Of a stretch of DNA of 64,000 bases, positions 59,451-64,000 are shown piece by piece. The stretch spans positions 2,078,091 through 2,142,090 of the forward strand of contig NW_004454178.1 in the NCBI RefSeq assembly GCF_000283155.1. Reading direction: 5' to 3'. This DNA is from Ceratotherium simum simum. Taxonomy: Eukaryota > Chordata > Mammalia > Perissodactyla > Rhinocerotidae. The position numbers and the translations under genes were made by a program. Each line of letters starts with the position of its first letter. Within the stretch, counting starts at the first letter, position 1. Below the pieces are notes generated by a model, which saw only the letters and a list, made by a program, of their open reading frames with translations, searched no databases and was not told the DNA's origin.

Positions 59451-61424
59451 GGAATACAAATCCTTTCATCTACAATATCTATGTGGGTGTTAATTATTGG
59501 AGAATAGGATGCAAAGTCAAATTCTTTTCTGTTAAATATTGATAGAAAAAATTTTATAGCATCTACTAACTAGATATTAATCTCACAAAAGGATTGTCCC
59601 AGAAAAAGCTTATATCTAATCTGTATGATAAGGTAAGTGTGTGGTTTGTTTTCTTCACATTCAACGCTACAGACACAAAATAAACACTTTGGCTAAAAAT
59701 GTAAATTGAATGACTGGAGTGAGAAACATCAGGGAACCATCGAGAGAAAGTTCAAAGAGGGTCATGGATAGTCCATATAGGAAATATTGAAAGCTGCATA
59801 ACAAGTTGTCAACAGTAACTGTAAATTTACATGGTTCTCTAGATGCACTTTTAATTGAATTAGATGATTGTATTATAATCCACTTAAGCCTAGACGCTTG
59901 CACATTGAAGATGAGTGTGGAAACAGGCACTAATAATGAATCTATGCCAGGCAGTTCATGCTTCTCTGTGTTGGCATATCACCTACTTCCAAAAAAGTCT
60001 GTGAATACTAAAAATAGGTCCTACAATGTGTGTAGACTGGGCCATTCATAGAACACATAGTTACTGGAGATGCCTTTTCAAGACAGCCTTTGTTTTAAGG
60101 TCGAACCTCTCTATTCTGGGTAGTGGAGCAAGAAAAATAGATAGAATACATTTTGTGAGAATAAAATACTTTTCGGGCTGGCTACCCAGAAAGTGAACTA
60201 ATGTGCATCGTACATCAAGAATCTGTGATTATTTAGATTTGTAGTTTTTTTTCCTTCAGAAATAAAGATTATGGAAACATTTGCTCTCAATTCTCAACTC
60301 TGTGAATCAGCTCCAAGGAAAATTTCCAGCTTTTAAAGTCTAACTTGGAGATGAATTATTCACTATAGCTCACTTTAAGACTATTCAGATAATTTACATA
60401 ATTATGCTGATAAGGCCAGATGTTAACTGTTTTGAGACATAGGATCACTTCTTCCTTTATCTAGTATTTTGTGGTTTATTTGCAAACTTCTGCCAGCTAC
60501 CATTTTGTTTTAAAATTACAGACCAATGCCAATACTCAACTTCCGATTCAATGGAAGAAATATGGACAGAATCAGGCAGTTGTGTTGTTATTTTCGAATA
60601 AAGAAGCAAATGTTGCAAGCCACCACAGACTCCCCTGGGGCAGGAGCAAATATTTGAATATACAACTAGAACATATTTAGTAGAAAATATGTTTAGGTAG
60701 GAAGGTTGGAGAAATTGCATAACTAAAAATTGAGAAACTACTGATTAGTGTAAAATTGAGTCACAAATGTAACTGTAAGATGAACTGTTTTCTCTACTTC
60801 TAATCCCCTACCTGGCATTTTGCTGGAGAATATTTTGCGGAATATATTCTGTGTGCATTTAGACATTGCTTATTGCCCATCTGAGACCAAATGGCTCTGG
60901 AAAAAGGATAAAACCAAGTACATGATGCAATTTCTCTATCCTTAAATTGACCATAAGTAATTTGGGAATATAATACTCATATGAGGCAATTAGGAAACAA
61001 TTTTAAGGCCACATGATAAATGCATGTTATGATACATACATATCCATTAAAATACATACATTCTCTTAAATATAGCCTACTGTAGGGTCTAGAAACATAA
61101 ATACTAGTAGAATTCAAAAATATATAGACTAAACATGTTTCTTTAAGTAATTTCATATACTTTAAAATTTATATCCATCTTTAATCAAAAATCTTCTAAG
61201 AATACATAAAATAAAACATGTTCACGTGAATCTTTTGAGGCAGAAAGTAAAACAAGGGTGAAAATCTTAAAGGGAGCCAGATATAAGCTAGATATACACA
61301 GCATAGTGATCTAGATGCTTGCTGTTGGTTATCTCCCATTTGGCTTAAAACTTTAAATAATTCATTACTCTTGTGTACACATGTTTTAACATCCTGATAT
61401 TTTCCAGTATTCACACACAAAAAA

Positions 61425-61565
61425 AATTGGAGGAAGGGATTATTATTTTCATTTATAGGTGCAAGATGAGAATCCCAAAATTCAGAGATGGTAACAAACT
61501 GCCCCATTCCTCAGAGGAAACAAGCCAAGACTCTAAAGAAGGAACTGGTCCATGGACCTGGCTTT
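61425..61565 (-). repeat. MIR SINE, worn
   Basis: 'attattattttcatttataggtgcaagatgagaatccc', then 'agatggtaacaaactgcccc' and 'ggaactggtccatggacctgg' fit reverse-complement MIR loosely. Confidence 0.5.
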
Positions 61566-61569
61566 TCTG

Positions 61570-62240
61570 AGACAAGTACAGTTCTCTTTTCTTTCCATAT
61601 AAGATTTCTTAGAAGAAATAAATCTTGAGCTGGATTCAAATATGATCAAGAGACTATCTTAAATGAGACATTGTTTGAATGACACAATCTGACCAGCAGG
61701 AAGGAAGTGAAATTTCAGGTTAAAGCTGGTGAATAGGCTTGGCTGATGGAGGTCTTAGTTATTAGGCTGAAGCAGGACCTGAGAGAACAAAGTCTCAAGG
61801 AAGTTTCTAGAAAATGGAATGGTGGCATCTATAGCTTGCTTTCGAGATTCCCTTTTACAAGAAAGTTATAATGAAAACAATGTATATGCTGCTTGAGGTA
61901 TTTTAACTTCTTAGAGCAAAAGAGCAGATGAGGGGGCACTCACCTCAATAACATTGTTATCTGTTACATTTTCAGTGGGTTATTTAGAAATTAAAATACT
62001 GTTGCAAGGAATAACATATTTCTAAGTATCAGACATAGTTCAAACAAAGAAAGCCCTGGTTATTCACAGCAGTAAACAGAGTGTCAGCAGCAACACCCAC
62101 CAGGGATGTGGAAAGTTTCTTTGGCACTGAATGCACTGAATTTGCTAAAAGGACAGAGAATGAACCTCACAGTAACCATGACACGTGGAGCTCAACTAAG
62201 TGGAGCACATCTGACAAGATTAGATATTTACAAATAAAAA
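61570..62240. other. Unassigned sequence
   Basis: A weak L2-like stretch may lie at 61620-61800. Nothing else recognised. Confidence 0.4.
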
Positions 62241-62337
62241 TAATAGTGACTTTCGGGTAAAGATGGCAACTTGAATGCATGTACCTACTACGCGTCTTTT
62301 AGACGCTCCTCTAAAGAGAGAGCAAAGATATTTATTT

Positions 62338-62577
62338 ATTTGGTGCTGAAGATTGGCCTTAAGCTAGCATCCATTGCCAATCTTCCTCTTTCTGCTGGGG
62401 AAGATTAGCCCTGAACTAACATCTGTGCCCATCTTCCTCTATTTTGCATATGGCGTGCTGCCACAGCAGAGCTTGATGAGTGGTGTGTAGGTCCGTGCCT
62501 GGGATGCAAACCCCCTAACCCCGGGGCCACCGAAGCAGAGCACATGAACTTAACCACTACGTCACCAGGCCGGCCCT
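62338..62577 (-). mobile_element. ERE SINE with perfect 14-bp target duplication
   Basis: AAAGATATTTATTT flanks it on both sides (62324-62337 and 62578-62591). Minus-strand ERE: two worn tail modules ('ccattgccaatcttcctc', 'gaactaacatctgtgcccatcttcctc'), 'gtccgtgcctgggatgcaaa' and 'taaccactacgtcaccaggccggccc'. Confidence 0.97.
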
Positions 62578-62794
62578 AAAGATATTTATTTTTAAAGCCC
62601 TAGACCCACAAAGACTGGGAACATAGGAAAAGAGACTACAGAAACCCTAGTTTTACTAGAGGCAAAGGACTTAACAGACCTGAGCAAACAGAATCCTAAG
62701 CCTGTGGTAAAAACATCCAAGAAGCAACCTGACTTGAACCAGAATCGCCAGTGGCTCATGAATGAGCAGCACTGGGCATACAGGTCATCAACCA

Positions 62795-63300
62795 CTGCAA
62801 AGCAAACTATCCCAACACTCAGGAGTGTAGAACAATAACCATTGTAACGTGCTCACAAGTTCTGCACAACAGGAATTCAGAAAGTGCACAGGCAAACAGT
62901 TGTTCTCTGTTCCATGATGTCTGGGACCAAAAAAGTGGATGACCTGAACGGCTGGAGGTTGGAAGAGCCAGGCTGGAGAAACTACCTTCAAGGTGGCTTC
63001 TTCACTTACAGCTTCATGACTGGGCTGGATTAGACAAAGAGCAGCTTCAGCTTGGAGTTTTGACTGAAATGCCTACATATGGCCTTTCCAGTGCTGTCAA
63101 GGCAGTCGGGCTTTTTATATGATAATTCAGGACTCCAAGAGGAAGTATTCCCAAACAGCAAAATGGAAGCTGCCTTTTATGACCCAGCCTTGGACATCAC
63201 ACAGCCCTGGGTCCCCTACCTCTATTGGTGGATCAGTCACAAGGGCACTCAGATTCAAGAGGAGAAGACATGAGCCTCACCTCTCTGTGGGAGGACTGAC
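62795..63300 (-). mobile_element. ERVL-type LTR relic inserted in L1 5'UTR
   Basis: Between two L1 blocks lies sequence of LTR type in reverse complement: 'actgcaaagcaaactatcccaacactcagg', 'ctcacaagttctgcacaacaggaattcag', 'ctgttccatgatgtctggg', 'ctgccttttatgacccagccttggacatcacac'. The wording resembles the MLT2-like relic at 4690-5010. Ends are approximate. The two plus-strand frames at 63079-63361 are incidental. Confidence 0.5.
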
Positions 63301-64000
63301 ATCTCAGGTACTTCTGAAAGTGGGAACGAGGGGCTGCATTAAAAGAAAGATCAGTTTATGAAGCAGATACCCTTCCCCTATCCCACACAGTAGGATGTTG
63401 CCCCTCCCTGACTACAATGAAAGACCAGAGGTTAATTTTCTGGAAAGAGTAAAACAGCTGTTCTCTTGCCTGGGAACACCAACACAACTGAGAGCAAAGA
63501 TATGAGAGGGAAAACTGAGGGCTAAGTGAATGCAGGCATACGGATGATGATAGCACCCCCTTAACTTCCAGAACACTGTACAGTCTAACTTCTCAGCAAG
63601 AGGGTCAAAGACTCTCTTCTGGGCAATCTGACCAGCCAGAGTTCAACAGGAAAGTTCCTCAGCTAGAAGGCTCAGCTGAGGTGTCCTACAGCAAAGCCAA
63701 ATCCACTAGCTCCGCTCATGACCTTCTAATCAATTGTCAGTGTCCCAGTGCTATAAACAGGCAGCCAGTGATAACTGGATAGTTGAGGTAATCCTCTAAC
63801 ATTAAAAATAAAAGGGGAAAAAAAGAAAATTGGAGAAAATGGAGACTATACAGAGAAAAAAAACAGTAAAAAAAGGTTGTCACTATTATTCTCAAAGTGA
63901 TGAGAACAGAATTCTGCAGCCATAAAAAAAGACAAAAAGGATAATACAGTAAAGATATATTCTGAGAACATTAAAAGATTTGGGACATAAAGTTGAAGAA

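Larger units (their letters stand above)
57910..61420. other. Repeat-poor island, about 3.5 kb
   Basis: No transposon or gene recognised. It holds the dyad at 58930-58949 and the periodic array at 59236-59450. Frames on both strands (for example 59667-59930 and 60457-60720 on the minus strand) have no known domain. Candidate regulatory DNA by composition only. Confidence 0.45.
62245..64000 (+). mobile_element. L1M LINE, 5'UTR region, interrupted twice and running off the window
   Basis: It begins 'gactttcgggtaaagatggcaac', the form of an L1 5' terminus. L1 blocks at 62592-62790 ('gacccacaaagactgggaacatagg', 'gacctgagcaaacagaatcctaagcc') and 63301-64000 ('ttgcccctccctgactacaatgaaagacc', 'tctcttgcctgggaacacc', 'agaacactgtacagtctaac', 'cagctgaggtgtcctacagcaaagcc', 'gtgctataaacaggcagccagtg') follow the old L1M leader. 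An ERE and an LTR split it. Any ORF1 lies beyond the window. Confidence 0.8.

Overview
This window is nuclear DNA of a mammal, and the sequence points to an odd-toed ungulate (perissodactyl), most probably a horse-like species. The evidence is nine copies of the equine tRNA-derived SINE (ERE), several with clear target-site duplications, on a background of placental repeats: MIR, L2, L3/CR1, L1M fragments, MaLR/ERVL LTRs and MER5A. The DNA is AT-rich by eye and has no CpG island, no rRNA or tRNA gene, and no protein-coding exon that I can support. Every longer open frame lies in a repeat, in low-complexity sequence, or in sequence whose translation resembles no family I recognise. I read it as intergenic or deep intronic gene-desert sequence.

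Layout. 1-5.3 kb is dense repeat: an L1 ORF2 piece, MaLR internal sequence, L1M fragments, MIR, L2 and two EREs. 5.3-8.9 kb is repeat-poor. 8.9-14.6 kb holds two long L2 copies, the first split by a solo LTR with a perfect 5-bp duplication, plus an L1M 3' end and an MLT1-type solo LTR. 14.6-17.7 kb is repeat-poor. 17.7-27 kb is a mosaic of EREs, MIRs and L1 pieces. 27-31.7 kb is the longest stretch with no repeat I recognise. 31.9-38 kb holds an LTR nested inside an older LTR, a 1.2-kb L2 reverse-transcriptase fragment, and an L1 3' end split by an ERE. 38-43 kb is mostly unassigned. 43.1-47.3 kb holds L2, a 250-bp polypurine tract, MER5A, a long antisense L3/CR1 fragment, MIR, an ERE, a truncated L1 with target-site duplication, and an ATCT microsatellite. 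47.3-61.4 kb is mostly unassigned with scattered MIR and L2. 62.2 kb to the end is the 5' region of an old L1, interrupted by an ERE and an LTR.

No previously undescribed gene system is visible. The observations of most interest are non-coding: a degenerate roughly 33-bp periodic array with a 15-bp perfect inverted repeat (59.24-59.45 kb); a homeodomain-type dyad (58.93 kb); the long L3/CR1 relic; an L1 insertion whose target duplication lies about 26 bp beyond its poly(A); a 13-bp perfect hairpin (52.8 kb); and two CTCF-like motifs. Repeat family names come from recognising consensus sequence by eye. Boundaries are approximate to roughly 10-50 bp unless a target-site duplication fixes them.
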